Assembly: GCF_001310275.1 (NCBI RefSeq)
Contig: NZ_LGYZ01000087.1
Coordinates: 166,792 to 230,791 of the forward strand
From: Nocardia arizonensis
Lineage (GTDB): Bacteria; Actinomycetota; Actinomycetes; Mycobacteriales; Mycobacteriaceae
Direction of reading: 5' to 3'
Length of the DNA: 64,000 nt
Made by a program: the position numbers and the translations under genes. The first letter of the stretch is position 1. Each line of letters opens with the position of its first letter. Shown here piece after piece: positions 52,866-62,076 of this stretch. The notes below the pieces were generated by a model that did not search any database, was not told where the DNA came from, and saw only the letters and a program-made list of their open reading frames with translations.

Positions 52866-53605
52866 GCGCACGGACGTCGCGGCAGAGCGCGCGTATCGTC
52901 CGTACGCGCATCCGGCACGTGCGCATCGCCCCGCTCCGGCACGAGTTCCGCTACCGCAGCTACAGCTGGCTGGTCGACCTCGACGATATGCCCGCGCCGC
53001 CGCGGTGGCTGCGCCCGTTCGCCGATTTCCGCGCCGCCGACCATCTCGGCGACCCGGCGGCCACGCTGCGCCGCAATGTCGAGGACTACCTCGCCGAACA
53101 CGACATCGACCTGCGCGGCGGCCGGGTGCTCATGCTCACCAACGCCCGCGTGCTCGGTTACGTGTTCAATCCACTGACCCTGTACTGGTGCCGTGACGAC
53201 ACCGGCGCGCCGGTCTGCGTCATCGCCGAGGTGCACAATACCTACGGCGGCAGGCACCGCTACCTGCTCCGGCCCGACGACTCCGGCCGCGCGCACACCG
53301 ACAAGCAGTTCTACGTGTCGCCGTTCAACGACGTCAGCGGCGACTACCGCATGCGAGTGCCCGAACCCGACGACCGGCTGCGAGTCTCGATCGTGCTCTC
53401 CGACGGCGACCCGATCTTCGCCGCCGCGATGACCGGCCGTTGCCATCCGGCCACCCCCGCGACGATCCTGCGCGCGACACTGACCGCGCCCCTCGCTCCG
53501 CTCGTGGTCTCGGCGCGTATTCGCTGGCAGGGCGTGCGCCTGTGGGCACGCCGCCTGCCCGTCGCCCCCCGACCCACACCCGCACTCCAGGAGCCTTCGC
53601 GGTGA
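52862..53605 (+). CDS. DUF1365 family protein
   Basis: A 247-residue protein. The DUF1365 signature is clear: HEFRYRSYSWLVDLDDMP, then LLTN-type MLTNARVLGYVFNPLTLYWC, VHNTYGGRHRYLL and KQFYVSPFNDVSGDYRMRV. The function is unproven, but it is nearly always found between an FAD oxidoreductase and a cyclopropane-fatty-acid synthase-like methyltransferase. It overlaps both neighbours (ATGA and GTGA), so the three products are made together. Confidence 0.9.
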   Translation: MSARTSRQSARIVRTRIRHVRIAPLRHEFRYRSYSWLVDLDDMPAPPRWLRPFADFRAADHLGDPAATLRRNVEDYLAEHDIDLRGGRVLMLTNARVLGYVFNPLTLYWCRDDTGAPVCVIAEVHNTYGGRHRYLLRPDDSGRAHTDKQFYVSPFNDVSGDYRMRVPEPDDRLRVSIVLSDGDPIFAAAMTGRCHPATPATILRATLTAPLAPLVVSARIRWQGVRLWARRLPVAPRPTPALQEPSR

Positions 53606-54900
53606 CTATCCGATCCCAGCCGACCCCCGTCCAGCGGCCAGGACCACCGAGCCGGTCCGATGTCGAATCCGTGCCGTCCGGTCCGCGGGCGCGGGTGGCG
53701 GCGGCGGGCGCGGAGTATCTGTTCCGGCGCGTCGTCCGCACGCTCCCGCTACGTGTCGAGATGCCCGACGGCGCGCTGCTCGGCACCGACACCGCCGATC
53801 CCGCGCAGCCGCGGCTCATCCTGCACCGCCCGCGCGACTTCTACGCCCGCCTCGGACTCGGCGGCCTGATCGGCTTCGGCGAGTCCTATATGGCAGGCGA
53901 CTGGTCGGCCCCCGACCCCGCCGCGACACTCGAGGTGTTCGCCGCCAGGGTCGCCACGCTGATTCCGGCCCCGCTGCAACGCCTGCGCCGCCTCTACGTC
54001 GCACGGCATCCGGCGGCCGAACGCAACAGCGAGGACAGAAGCCGCGACAACATCGCCCGGCACTACGACCTGTCCAACGACTTCTTCGCACTGTTCCTCG
54101 ACGAGACCCTTACCTACTCCAGCGCCCTGTTCGCCGACCTTGACACCCCGCCCGCCTGGACCGATCTCACCGACGCCCAGCGCGCCAAGATCGACCGCAT
54201 CCTCGACACCGCGGGCGTCGGCCCCGGCACCCGGTTACTCGAGATCGGCACCGGCTGGGGCGAATTGGCCCTTCGCGCGGCGGCGCGCGGCGCGACGGTG
54301 CGGTCGGTGACGCTGTCGGTCGAGCAGCGCGCACTCGCCGAGGAACGGATCGCGCACGCCGGTCTGGCCGATCGCGTCGACATCGATCTGCTCGACTACC
54401 GCTGCGTGGCGGGCGAATACGACGCGGTGGTCTCGGTGGAGATGATCGAGGCGGTCGGCTACGAGTACCTCGACACCTTCTTCGGCGCCATCGACCGGGT
54501 GCTGGCTCCGGGCGGACGGGCGGTGATCCAGGCGATCACCATGCCGCACGAGCGCATGCTCGCCACCCGCGAAACCTACACGTGGGTGCAGAAGTACATC
54601 TTCCCCGGCGGATTCCTGCCCTCCCCCGAACTCATCGGCGAATCGGTCGCCCGCAGCACCCGTTTGGCGGTGCGGGAGAGCTTCTCGATGGGGCCGCACT
54701 ACGCGCGCACGCTGCGACTGTGGCAGCAGCGCTTCGACTTCCACCGCGACGAGGTGGCCGCCCTCGGTTTCGATCCGGTGTTCCGCCGGATGTGGCGGCT
54801 GTATCTGGCCTACTCCGAAGCCGGTTTCCGCAGCGGTTATCTCGATGTCCGCCAGATCCTGCTGACCGCGGCCGATCAGTCGGAGCGACCGAGCAGATGA
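53602..54900 (+). CDS. Cyclopropane-fatty-acyl-phospholipid synthase family methyltransferase
   Basis: A 432-residue SAM-dependent enzyme from GTG 53602. The N-terminal lipid-binding part includes GLIGFGESYMAGDWSAPD; the SAM motif is LLEIGTGWGELALRAAARGA; VEMIEAVGYEYLDTFF and the MPHERM-YTWVQKYIFPGG region are CFAS features. It would methylate or cyclopropanate unsaturated fatty acyl chains in membrane lipid. It ends 25 bases inside the 3' end of the convergent gene. Confidence 0.92.
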   Translation: MTIRSQPTPVQRPGPPSRSDVESVPSGPRARVAAAGAEYLFRRVVRTLPLRVEMPDGALLGTDTADPAQPRLILHRPRDFYARLGLGGLIGFGESYMAGDWSAPDPAATLEVFAARVATLIPAPLQRLRRLYVARHPAAERNSEDRSRDNIARHYDLSNDFFALFLDETLTYSSALFADLDTPPAWTDLTDAQRAKIDRILDTAGVGPGTRLLEIGTGWGELALRAAARGATVRSVTLSVEQRALAEERIAHAGLADRVDIDLLDYRCVAGEYDAVVSVEMIEAVGYEYLDTFFGAIDRVLAPGGRAVIQAITMPHERMLATRETYTWVQKYIFPGGFLPSPELIGESVARSTRLAVRESFSMGPHYARTLRLWQQRFDFHRDEVAALGFDPVFRRMWRLYLAYSEAGFRSGYLDVRQILLTAADQSERPSR

Positions 54901-56225
54901 CGCAGGGTCGCCTCGAGTTCGGGACGCCGGAAGGTGTGCCGGAGCCGTTCGAGGCGCGCGGGCACGACCCGTTGGCTGGCTTGGGCCAATTCGCGCGACC
55001 CCTCCGAGCCGAGCAGCAGGCCGGGACCGAAGTCCGGCACCGGGACCAGTGCGGGCCGATTCAGCACGCCCGCGAGTACCCGCGTGTAGTCGGCGTTGCG
55101 GACCGGCTGTGGCGCGACGGCGTTGACCGCGCCCGACAGTTCCGAATCCCACAGCGCGCGATGGTAGATGTCGACGAGGTCGTCGATGCCGATCCAGGAC
55201 AGCCACTGTTCGCCGTCGCCGATGCGGCCGCCGAGTCCGGCGGAGAACAGCGGCCGCAGCAGTTTCAGCGTGCCGCCGCGCGGGGATTGCACGATGCCGG
55301 TGCGCACCCGCACCACCCGCACGCCCGCACCCGCCGCCGATGCGGTGGCCGCCTCCCAGCGCGCCACCAGATCGGCGAGGAATCCGTCACCGCGCGAAGC
55401 GTTCTCGTCGAGCACCTCGTCACCGCGGTCGTAGCCGTAATAGCCGATGGCCGAGGCGCTGACGAAGGTGCGGACGCCGGAATCGGCGGCGAGTTGGGCA
55501 AGTGCGCGGGTCGGGCCGATGCGGCTGTCGGCGAGCAGGCGCTTGTGCGCCTCGGTGAAACGGCCTGCGATCGAAGCGCCCGCCAGGTGGACGACCGCGT
55601 CAACGCCGTCGAGCAGGTCGGGAGCGGGATCGTCCGTACGCCAACGTCTTTCGTCGGTATTGGCGGGCTTGTGCCGGACCAACCGGATCACCCGGTGACC
55701 GCCGGTGCTCAGGAAGGCCGTGAGCGCCGTGCCGACCAGGCCGGACGCGCCGGTCACCGCGATGGTGGCGGGCGCGTATCCGTGGTGGGCGGCGCGCTGG
55801 TGCGCGGCGAGGTCGTCGGCGAGTTGGCGGTGGCGGTAGGCGAACATGGAGCGCAGCGCGAAGGCGGGAACAGGGGTACGCACCCGGTCGACAACCAGGG
55901 TGTGGTCGTCGTCGACGACCTCGAACTCGTGGATGTGACGCCAGCGCATCAGCAGTCCGGTCGGCAGCGAGGCCAGTCCGTCGGTGCCGAGGACGTCGAC
56001 GAAGCGGTGCGGCGGATCGTAGCCCTCGGGATCGTGGCGGGCGATCCAGCGCAATCCGCCGGGCAGTCCGAGCACCGCGCGCCCGTCGCGCAGGGAGTCC
56101 GCCTCGGTGATCGGCGTGAGCGGTTGCCAGGGCGGGGCGAGCCGGGTGAACGCCCCCGGCCTGGCGTGCCAGGCGAAGACCTCGGGGCGGGGTACGGCGA
56201 CGACGCTCGAACACTCGATGCCCAT
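54876..56225 (-). CDS. TIGR01777-family epimerase with N-terminal SRPBCC-like domain
   Basis: A 449-residue two-domain protein from ATG 56225. Residues 1-150 resemble a polyketide-cyclase/SRPBCC domain (ECSSVVAVPRPEVFAWHARP, HIHEFEVVDDDHTLVVDRV). Residues ~155-449 are the NAD(P)-binding epimerase (VTGASGLVGTALTAFLSTGG, SASAIGYYGYD, RTGIVQSPRGG, SWIGIDDLVDIYHRAL). This fused form is common in actinobacteria. In other bacteria TIGR01777 proteins are linked to division. It is convergent with, and overlaps, the CFAS gene. Confidence 0.87.
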   Translation of the reverse strand: MGIECSSVVAVPRPEVFAWHARPGAFTRLAPPWQPLTPITEADSLRDGRAVLGLPGGLRWIARHDPEGYDPPHRFVDVLGTDGLASLPTGLLMRWRHIHEFEVVDDDHTLVVDRVRTPVPAFALRSMFAYRHRQLADDLAAHQRAAHHGYAPATIAVTGASGLVGTALTAFLSTGGHRVIRLVRHKPANTDERRWRTDDPAPDLLDGVDAVVHLAGASIAGRFTEAHKRLLADSRIGPTRALAQLAADSGVRTFVSASAIGYYGYDRGDEVLDENASRGDGFLADLVARWEAATASAAGAGVRVVRVRTGIVQSPRGGTLKLLRPLFSAGLGGRIGDGEQWLSWIGIDDLVDIYHRALWDSELSGAVNAVAPQPVRNADYTRVLAGVLNRPALVPVPDFGPGLLLGSEGSRELAQASQRVVPARLERLRHTFRRPELEATLRHLLGRSD

Positions 56226-56314
56226 ATGTCCGACTCTAGCCAAGTCGGACCGTCTCGCACCGTTAGCGCATCATTTCGGCGCGTTCGGTCCGAATTCTCC
56301 GGGAGAATGAACCG

Positions 56315-57289
56315 ATGAACGATGCATCCGGCGCCACCCGACTCCTCGACTCCCTGCTCGACCGGGCTGTCGTCCCCGGCTACACCCGGCTCGGCGTCGC
56401 GCTGCGCCGCCGCCACTGGCCCGCCGACCCGCCGCCGCACGCGCTGCGCGGCGCGACCGTCGCGGTCACCGGGTCGAATTCCGGCATCGGCCTGGCGATC
56501 GCGCGGGGACTGGCCGAACTCGGCGCGCGCGTGGTGCTCGCGGTGCGCGACGAGAGCCGCGGCATGCGCGCCCGCGCGACCATCCTCGCCGCCCACCCCG
56601 ACGCGGACGTGCTCGTCACCGTCTGTGACGTCTCCGATCCCGCCTCGGTCGAGGACTGCGCCGCCCGGCTCCGCGACCGGCTCTCCGCCCTCGACGCGCT
56701 GATCCACAACGCCGGCGTACTGCCACACGAGCGCACCGAATCCGTGGACGGTCACGAACTCACCCTCGCCACCCACGTCCTCGGCCCGCTGCGCCTGACC
56801 GACCGGCTCGCCCCGCTGCTCGCCGCCACCGAGGACGGCCGCGTGATCTTCGTGTCCTCGGGCGGAATGTACACCCAGCCGCTGCCGAGCGAAGACCTCG
56901 AATACCGCGAGGGACGCTACCGCGGCACGACCGCCTACGCGCGCACCAAACGCCTCCAGGTCGCCTTCACCCCCCTCATGGCCGAACGCTATGCCCCCAA
57001 GGGCATCTCGGTACACGCCATGCACCCCGGCTGGGTCGACACCCCCGGAGTCGCCGACGCCCTGCCCGGATTCCACCGCCTGGTCGGCCCGCTGTTGCGC
57101 ACCCCGGCCGAAGGCGCCGACACCGCGATCTGGCTCGCCGCCACCCGCCCCACCCCGCCAACGGGCCTGTTCTGGCACGACCGGCGCCCGCGCCCCGACC
57201 ACCGCCTCCGTCGCACCCGATACACCTCGGGCCAACTGTGGCGGCTCTGGTTGGACTGCACTCGCGCGGCCGACGTCACGCAGACCTGA
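56315..57289 (+). CDS. Short-chain dehydrogenase/reductase
   Basis: A 324-residue SDR. The cofactor motif is VAVTGSNSGIGLAIARGLAE, NAGV is in LIHNAGVLPHE, and the active site is S..YxxxK: SSGGMYT, then YARTKRLQVAF. The N-terminal 45 residues precede the Rossmann fold (DRAVVPGYTRLGVALRRRHW), as in the dehydrogenase/reductase SDR12-like group acting on lipids. It lies beside the fatty-acid modification cluster and may be part of the same stress programme. It overlaps the truncated FAD-oxidase gene by 14 bases. Confidence 0.87.
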   Translation: MNDASGATRLLDSLLDRAVVPGYTRLGVALRRRHWPADPPPHALRGATVAVTGSNSGIGLAIARGLAELGARVVLAVRDESRGMRARATILAAHPDADVLVTVCDVSDPASVEDCAARLRDRLSALDALIHNAGVLPHERTESVDGHELTLATHVLGPLRLTDRLAPLLAATEDGRVIFVSSGGMYTQPLPSEDLEYREGRYRGTTAYARTKRLQVAFTPLMAERYAPKGISVHAMHPGWVDTPGVADALPGFHRLVGPLLRTPAEGADTAIWLAATRPTPPTGLFWHDRRPRPDHRLRRTRYTSGQLWRLWLDCTRAADVTQT

Positions 57290-57761
57290 ATTCGGTTGCT
57301 GTCGCGACGGCTTCGGCGGCCACGTCCGCACCCGGAGTCGCCAGACCGTTGGCCTGGCTCGCGGTGGTGAACTCTCCCCAGGTCGCACCGACCTGCACCC
57401 GAGCCGCCCGGCGATCGGGGTCGATGTGGACGGCATTCATCCTCGACATGTCCACGACGACGCCGTTGTCGATGGTGCCGTATCCGCCGGGGCTGTGCCC
57501 GCCGCCGCGGATCGCCAGCGGCAGCCCGTTCGCCTGGGCGAATGCCAAGGTTCGGGTGATGTCGGTGGTCCCACGGGGACGAACGATCAGCGACGGCTCG
57601 CGGTCGATCGCGGCGTTCCACACCCGGCGGGCGGCTTCGTAGTCGACGTCGCCGGGGCGGATGACGTCGCCGTCCAACTGCCCCGCCTGCCATGCCGCCC
57701 TCGGAATCGCGGGTGCGGGCTCGCCCGTGGCGTGGTGGTCTCGGTTCCCGGCACAGTGCAT
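57276..57761 (-). pseudogene. Truncated FAD-binding (BBE/PCMH-type) oxidoreductase
   Basis: From ATG 57761 about 160 residues match the N-terminal half of the FAD-binding domain (IRPGDVDYEAARRVWNAAID, IVRPRGTTDITRTLAFAQAN, IRGGGHSPGGYGT) and stop at NGLATPGADVAAEAVA, where intact enzymes continue for some 280 more residues. A frame open to 57866 exists, but the SD and codon use favour 57761. The 3' two thirds are gone, at the junction with the SDR gene. Confidence 0.75.
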
Positions 57762-57911
57762 GGTCGATTCCTTCCTGCCCGACGGCTCGTCACTGTTGTG
57801 GTCAGGACCGCCGTGAACAGCGTCAGTGTTCCCGGACTCCGCTCGCGCCGTATAGAACGGAATCAACCGTGCGGCGATCCGCTCGTGAAACCGGATCCGC
57901 CGCCTGGATTT

Positions 57912-58833
57912 CTATCGATCGACCGAGCCCCCGAAACCGATCGTGTCGTCCGTGGTGACGGTGGGCAGACACAGCACGGCGTCGAAGGCGTCGGTAACGG
58001 ACAACTCCAGAGTCGTGCTCTGGGATCGGATTCCGGTCAGTAGCGGTCCGGTCTCCGTATCGTCCGGGGGGCGCCGCAGATCCGTCATCGTGATCTGGTC
58101 GCCGAAACCGGCCCGGGTGAGCGCGGATTCCACAGTGCCCGGCCGGGGCGGGTCGAGGGCGGTGTCGCGGACCGTGAAGCCGGCGGCGTGGCCGGGGGAC
58201 GGATACATCTCCGCGACATGGTCGTCGCTATGGGTCAATGCGATCGCCCGGTAATCGGACCCGAGCGCACGTTGCAGGTGCAGACCCATCGGCAGCACGG
58301 TTGGCCCGTTGTCGAACCGGACCGGCGCCTTCTGGATGTGATTGTTGTGGGCGACGAGGATGACGCGTTCCTCGGGGCCGCGGCGAGCGAGATGCCAGAG
58401 CACCGATTCGGCGAGGAACACCTCGCGGGCGGAGAGATCACCGGCGGTATCCGCTCCGCTGGTCAGGGCCGCCACGGCACGGAACATGTAGTCCGCGTGA
58501 CACACCGCGTCGAGGCGGCGCAGCGCGATATCGAACCCGTCCTGACCACCGCGTGCCACATACTGCGGTTCGAGCGCCGTCATCCGTATTCGCGTACGCG
58601 CCAGTGCCGCGGTGAGCGCGTCCTTCGCACCGGTATCGAGCCGCGCCCAGCCGGGAGCGGCGGCCACGCCTACCAGGAACTCCGGGGGGGCGGCGCGGCC
58701 CGTCCGCCAACTTGACGACCAACTGCACCGCCATACCGGCGGGCACACTGCTGTGCGCGGAGGGTTCGTGGCCGACGGGATAGGCACGGTAGGGCCGCGC
58801 CAGCAGTGGCCGCAGCCGCGCATCGGGCGCCAT
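57912..58833 (-). pseudogene. Chimeric remnant: AraC-type N-terminus frameshifted into erythromycin-esterase C-terminus
   Basis: Codons from ATG 58833 (MAPDARLRPLLARPYRAYPV, then VPAGMAVQLVVKLADG) resemble the N-terminal sensor part of some AraC-type regulators. At a G7 run (58684-58690) the match moves frame to PPEFLVGVAAAPGW. From about 58645 to 57912 the sequence is the C-terminal part of an erythromycin-esterase-family protein (TALEPQYVARGG, FLAESVLWHLARRGPEERVI, LVAHNNHIQKAPV, LPMGLHLQRALGSDYRAIAL). Neither gene is complete. The AraC part is a tentative call; the esterase part is firm. Confidence 0.65.
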
Positions 58834-59214
58834 ATCGATTCGCTGCCGACTCCCCCGGCCCGGTCCGACGCCACCCGCTGCGTCTGCCGTCCTGGCTACC
58901 GTCACCTCCGGGTGACAGTCGCGGCGACGGATGTCGTTCCGACCGTGCGGCAAAAGCCGGCTCGTAGCATTGTCACCGCACGAGTCGGCCGCGTATTGAA
59001 CGGAATTCACCTCGACCCGCTCGTGCCGGCCGCGTCGAACGCGTCCGCGGCACGGCCCCCGCGAAATCGCCGCATCGACGCACGCACCGATACGGAACGG
59101 CGCATGTCTTCCGATCGATTCCGGGGGCCATACGGCAGCATGGTCACCAATCAATGGGAGACCCGCCCGGATCGCAGGATCAACCAATCGGTATTTCCAC
59201 ATCGGAGGTTCCTC
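58834..59214. other. Intergenic stretch without a recognisable gene
   Basis: The 381 bases between the chimeric remnant and the membrane protein gene give only arginine-rich frames. The promoter of the membrane protein gene should lie in the last 100 bases; GGAGG at 59204-59208 is its ribosome-binding site. Confidence 0.5.
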
Positions 59215-60282
59215 GTGTCGCTCGAGAGGAAGGCGCCCAGGAGTGCGGACCGCAGTCGGGCGACCGCGTGGCTACTCTCGGATGCCGGCCCGCGCGATAC
59301 GGGCGGCGCGCTCTGGCGTCGGCTTCGGTCCGGATTACCCGAACACTGGTCGTATGCCGCGCCGTGGAGGCAGGTCGTCGAACGACGGCGCATCATGCTC
59401 ATGGACGACCTGGCGCGGCTCGCGCCGGAAAACGACGCTGACCGCGACGAGCGGGCGTTTCTCATTTCCGAGCTGTTGCGGGATGCCGCCATGGCGGCGC
59501 AACAGAAGGTCGGTCTGCGCAAGTGGTGGTGGGGGACGGAAATCGAGCGGGCCTGGGCGCGGTTGCGCGAGGTGGAGGAGCGAACGATCGATCTGTTGGA
59601 CGAGAGGGAACTCACGACGCGCGCTGTCGACGTCGCCGCGCACGGCAGTTTCTACCTCGAAGGCGACAACAAGCAGCTGCTCCATCTGGACGCGTTGCGT
59701 GTGGCAGCGCAGAGCAAGGATTCCCCGGTCCCGCCGCGCGAGCTGCGCGCGTCCATGATCGGTGTCTTGCGCGCATCCCATGAGCAGGCGGACCGCATCA
59801 ACCAGGAGGCGCGGAATCTGCGGAACCGGCTGGTGCTCGCTTCGGCCCTCTGCCTGCTGTTCGCTGTGGTCCTCGTCGTCGTCCAGTGGCGCGCGGTCGG
59901 GACGCGGCTATTGGAACCACCCGCGTCGTGGTCAGGTTCCAGTGGGTTCTTCCTGGTCGTGGTGATGTTCTTCGGTGGTCTGGGCGCGTTGTTCACCGCG
60001 ATACCCGCGATCTCGCGGGTCCCGTCGGATTTCAGTCCGTTCAATCTGCCGGTGCAGCAGGCATTGCTCAAGGTCATGCTCGGTCCGCTGGTCGCCGTGC
60101 TCGGCATGATCATCGTGAACACCGAGTCGCTGCGGACGGAGTACGTGCGGACATGGCCGGGGCTGCTACTGGCGGCCGCCGTGTTCGGCGCCGGACAGCA
60201 GGCGGTGACCACCTACGTCGACAAGCGGGCAGGCGAGATCCTCACCGCCACCGCCCCCAATCCGATAAGCAGGTCGGACTAG
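59215..60282 (+). CDS. Membrane protein of unknown function with long cytoplasmic helical domain
   Basis: A 355-residue protein. The GTG at 59215 is chosen because GGAGG lies 6 bases upstream; the frame is open further 5' without a ribosome-binding site. Residues ~50-200 are charged and helical (IMLMDDLARLAPENDADRDE, IERAWARLREVEERTIDLLD). Four membrane segments follow (LVLASALCLLFAVVLVVV, GFFLVVVMFFGGLGALFTAI, LLKVMLGPLVAVLGMIIV, GLLLAAAVFGAGQQA). I do not recognise the family. Confidence 0.75.
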   Translation: MSLERKAPRSADRSRATAWLLSDAGPRDTGGALWRRLRSGLPEHWSYAAPWRQVVERRRIMLMDDLARLAPENDADRDERAFLISELLRDAAMAAQQKVGLRKWWWGTEIERAWARLREVEERTIDLLDERELTTRAVDVAAHGSFYLEGDNKQLLHLDALRVAAQSKDSPVPPRELRASMIGVLRASHEQADRINQEARNLRNRLVLASALCLLFAVVLVVVQWRAVGTRLLEPPASWSGSSGFFLVVVMFFGGLGALFTAIPAISRVPSDFSPFNLPVQQALLKVMLGPLVAVLGMIIVNTESLRTEYVRTWPGLLLAAAVFGAGQQAVTTYVDKRAGEILTATAPNPISRSD

Positions 60283-60392
60283 TGTTCCGAGTCTGAAATA
60301 CGTTGGTAAATCGCGATATTCGCGAGTGGTGACGGCTGGGCGTGTGAGGTAGGGCCAACACGTACGTCAAAGCGGTCTCGATCGCCGAGAAC

Positions 60393-60854
60393 CTACATCT
60401 CGTTGTGTGCCACGACCACGACCTGTGCGGGTGCACCGTTCACGCTGCGCATCATGTGCGGGATCGATGCGTCCAGGTAGGCGCTGTCGCCTACGTGCAG
60501 AATGGTGGTCCGGCCGCCGTATTCCAACTCGATCGTTCCGACGTGCACGAAAACGAATTCCTGACCGGAGTGGGTCCGGTGGGTGTCGTCGGCGAATTCG
60601 TAGGTCGGATAGACCAGGAACGGCGACATCGACTTGCCGAGCATCGACGCCGCGACGGTTCGATACCGTTGCTCCCCGGGCGGACCCGCGGCGCGATCCA
60701 CGGCGATATTCGCCGCACCCGCCCGGTCGGAGAACAGTTGCCCGACATCGACTCCGAGTGCATGGGCGATCTTCATCGCGACGGCGATGGACGGCGTGCT
60801 GAGCGCCCGCTCGACCTTCGACAGATAGCTCTTGGTTATGACACTTTGTGTCAT
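60393..60854 (-). CDS. XRE/cupin regulator, apparently N-terminally truncated
   Basis: From ATG 60854 the product has 153 residues. It begins inside the HTH: MTQSVITKSYLSKVERALST then PSIAVAMKIAHALGVDVGQL, so helices 1 and 2, about 35 residues, are absent. A C-terminal cupin (HSGQEFVFVHVGTIELEYGG, HVGDSAYLDASIPHMM) is complete. No upstream in-frame start supplies the missing helices. The start codon lies inside a 23-base palindrome. It may be a relic or a shortened regulator. It is divergent from the class II aldolase gene. Confidence 0.6.
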   Translation of the reverse strand: MTQSVITKSYLSKVERALSTPSIAVAMKIAHALGVDVGQLFSDRAGAANIAVDRAAGPPGEQRYRTVAASMLGKSMSPFLVYPTYEFADDTHRTHSGQEFVFVHVGTIELEYGGRTTILHVGDSAYLDASIPHMMRSVNGAPAQVVVVAHNEM

Positions 60855-60857
60855 AAC
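60835..60857. promoter_or_regulatory. 23-base perfect palindrome at the cupin regulator start
   Basis: GTTATGACAC-TTT-GTGTCATAAC is a perfect inverted repeat covering the regulator's ATG (60854). ACTTTGTGTC is repeated at 60862-60871. The aldolase ATG is at 60888. Likely an operator for divergent control. Confidence 0.65.
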
Positions 60858-60887
60858 GTCTACTTTGTGTCCGCGATAGGAGATCCC

Positions 60888-61673
60888 ATGGGAAACACGC
60901 TCGGCGACTCGAAACAGACCCTCATGCGGCGCGCTCGAGCCGATATGGCCGTCCAGTTCGGCGATTCGACCTGGACGGTCCGGCAAAAGGTCGCCTTGAC
61001 CTGCCGTGCCCTGTTCGACGCCGGTCACGCTTCGGGATTGACGGGCCAGATCACCGCACGTGCCGACCGGGCAGGCACCTACTACACCCAGCGCCTCGGC
61101 TTGGGCTTCGACGAGATCACCGAAGACAATCTGCTCCTGGTCGACGAAGACCTGAACGTGCTCGACGGCGGCGGAATGGCCAACCCGGCCAACCGTTTCC
61201 ACAGCTGGATCTACCGCGCTCGCCCCGATGTGCAATGCATCGTGCACACCCATCCGTTCCACGTGGCGGCGCTGTCGATGCTCGAAGTTCCGCTGACCGT
61301 TTCGCATATGGATATTGCCCCGCTCTACGACGATTGCGCGTTCCTGCCCAACTGGCCCGGCATACCGGTCGGCAATGAGGAGGGCGAGATCATCACCGCC
61401 GCCCTCGGAGACAAGAAGGCCGTCCTGCTCGCGCACCACGGCCACGTCGTCGCCGGCGCGAGCATCGAAGAAGCGTGCTCGCTGGCTGTGCTCATCGAAC
61501 GCGCCGCCGCGCTGCAGCTTGCCGCAATGGCCGCGGGAACCATCGCCCCGCTACCCGAACGACTGGCCCGCGAGGCCCACGACTGGACCCTCACCCCAAG
61601 TCGCAGCCGGGCGAACTTCGCCTACTACGCCCGGCGGGCCCTGCGCCGCCACCCCGACGCCATCAACCCGTGA
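60888..61673 (+). CDS. Class II aldolase/adducin family protein
   Basis: A 261-residue protein from ATG 60888, preceded by AGGAGA. Zinc-site histidines are HTHPFHV and HHGHVV, with the N-terminal helix and the TGQITARAD motif of class II aldolases. The family includes fuculose-phosphate aldolase and decarboxylase-like enzymes. The substrate is unknown. A DapA-family fragment follows it, suggesting a former catabolic cluster. Confidence 0.87.
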   Translation: MGNTLGDSKQTLMRRARADMAVQFGDSTWTVRQKVALTCRALFDAGHASGLTGQITARADRAGTYYTQRLGLGFDEITEDNLLLVDEDLNVLDGGGMANPANRFHSWIYRARPDVQCIVHTHPFHVAALSMLEVPLTVSHMDIAPLYDDCAFLPNWPGIPVGNEEGEIITAALGDKKAVLLAHHGHVVAGASIEEACSLAVLIERAAALQLAAMAAGTIAPLPERLAREAHDWTLTPSRSRANFAYYARRALRRHPDAINP

Positions 61674-61695
61674 CCCTCCCGCGTCAGGAACCCGC

Positions 61696-61873
61696 ATGCC
61701 CACCTTCGAAGGCATGTCGCCTACCCCGTCACCCTCTTCTCCACCGACGAGCGAGCCAAGATCGATCCCGCGAAGCTCACTGCGCTGGTCGACCGCCTGG
61801 TCACTTCGGAGGGCACGCGATCGCACCGCTCGGCAGCATCGTCGCGATCCGCGAGCACCGCTACTGCCACTGA
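61696..61873 (+). pseudogene. Fragment of a dihydrodipicolinate-synthase-family gene
   Basis: MPTFEG starts at 61696; after a frameshift VAYPVTLFSTDERAKIDPAK then LTALVDRLVTSE follows; after another shift HAIAPLGS follows. This is the N-terminal 50 residues of a DapA/aldolase-type protein with at least two frameshifts, and the rest is absent. Confidence 0.65.
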
Positions 61874-62076
61874 CCCCGCAAGACCGCGCCCAGCCGCGAG
61901 CCCCGCTCACCCACTCCTGATCCGCGAGGGCCCCCGCCGTGTCACCCGAGCGCGGCGGGCGCACCACAGAGGTGAAAATGCGCCCGCCGCAAATTGATTC
62001 GACCCGGCGGCTGTTGTCTGGCCGCCTACGGTCAGGTGGAGATCAGCACCCGGGCGACCCGGTTATCGGTGGCACC

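Noticed and set aside
56315..56330. AACGATGCAT at the SDR gene start as a third copy of the 17-base element
   Set aside because: Only 10 of 17 bases match, and they lie inside the first codons of the gene, so this is probably coincidence.
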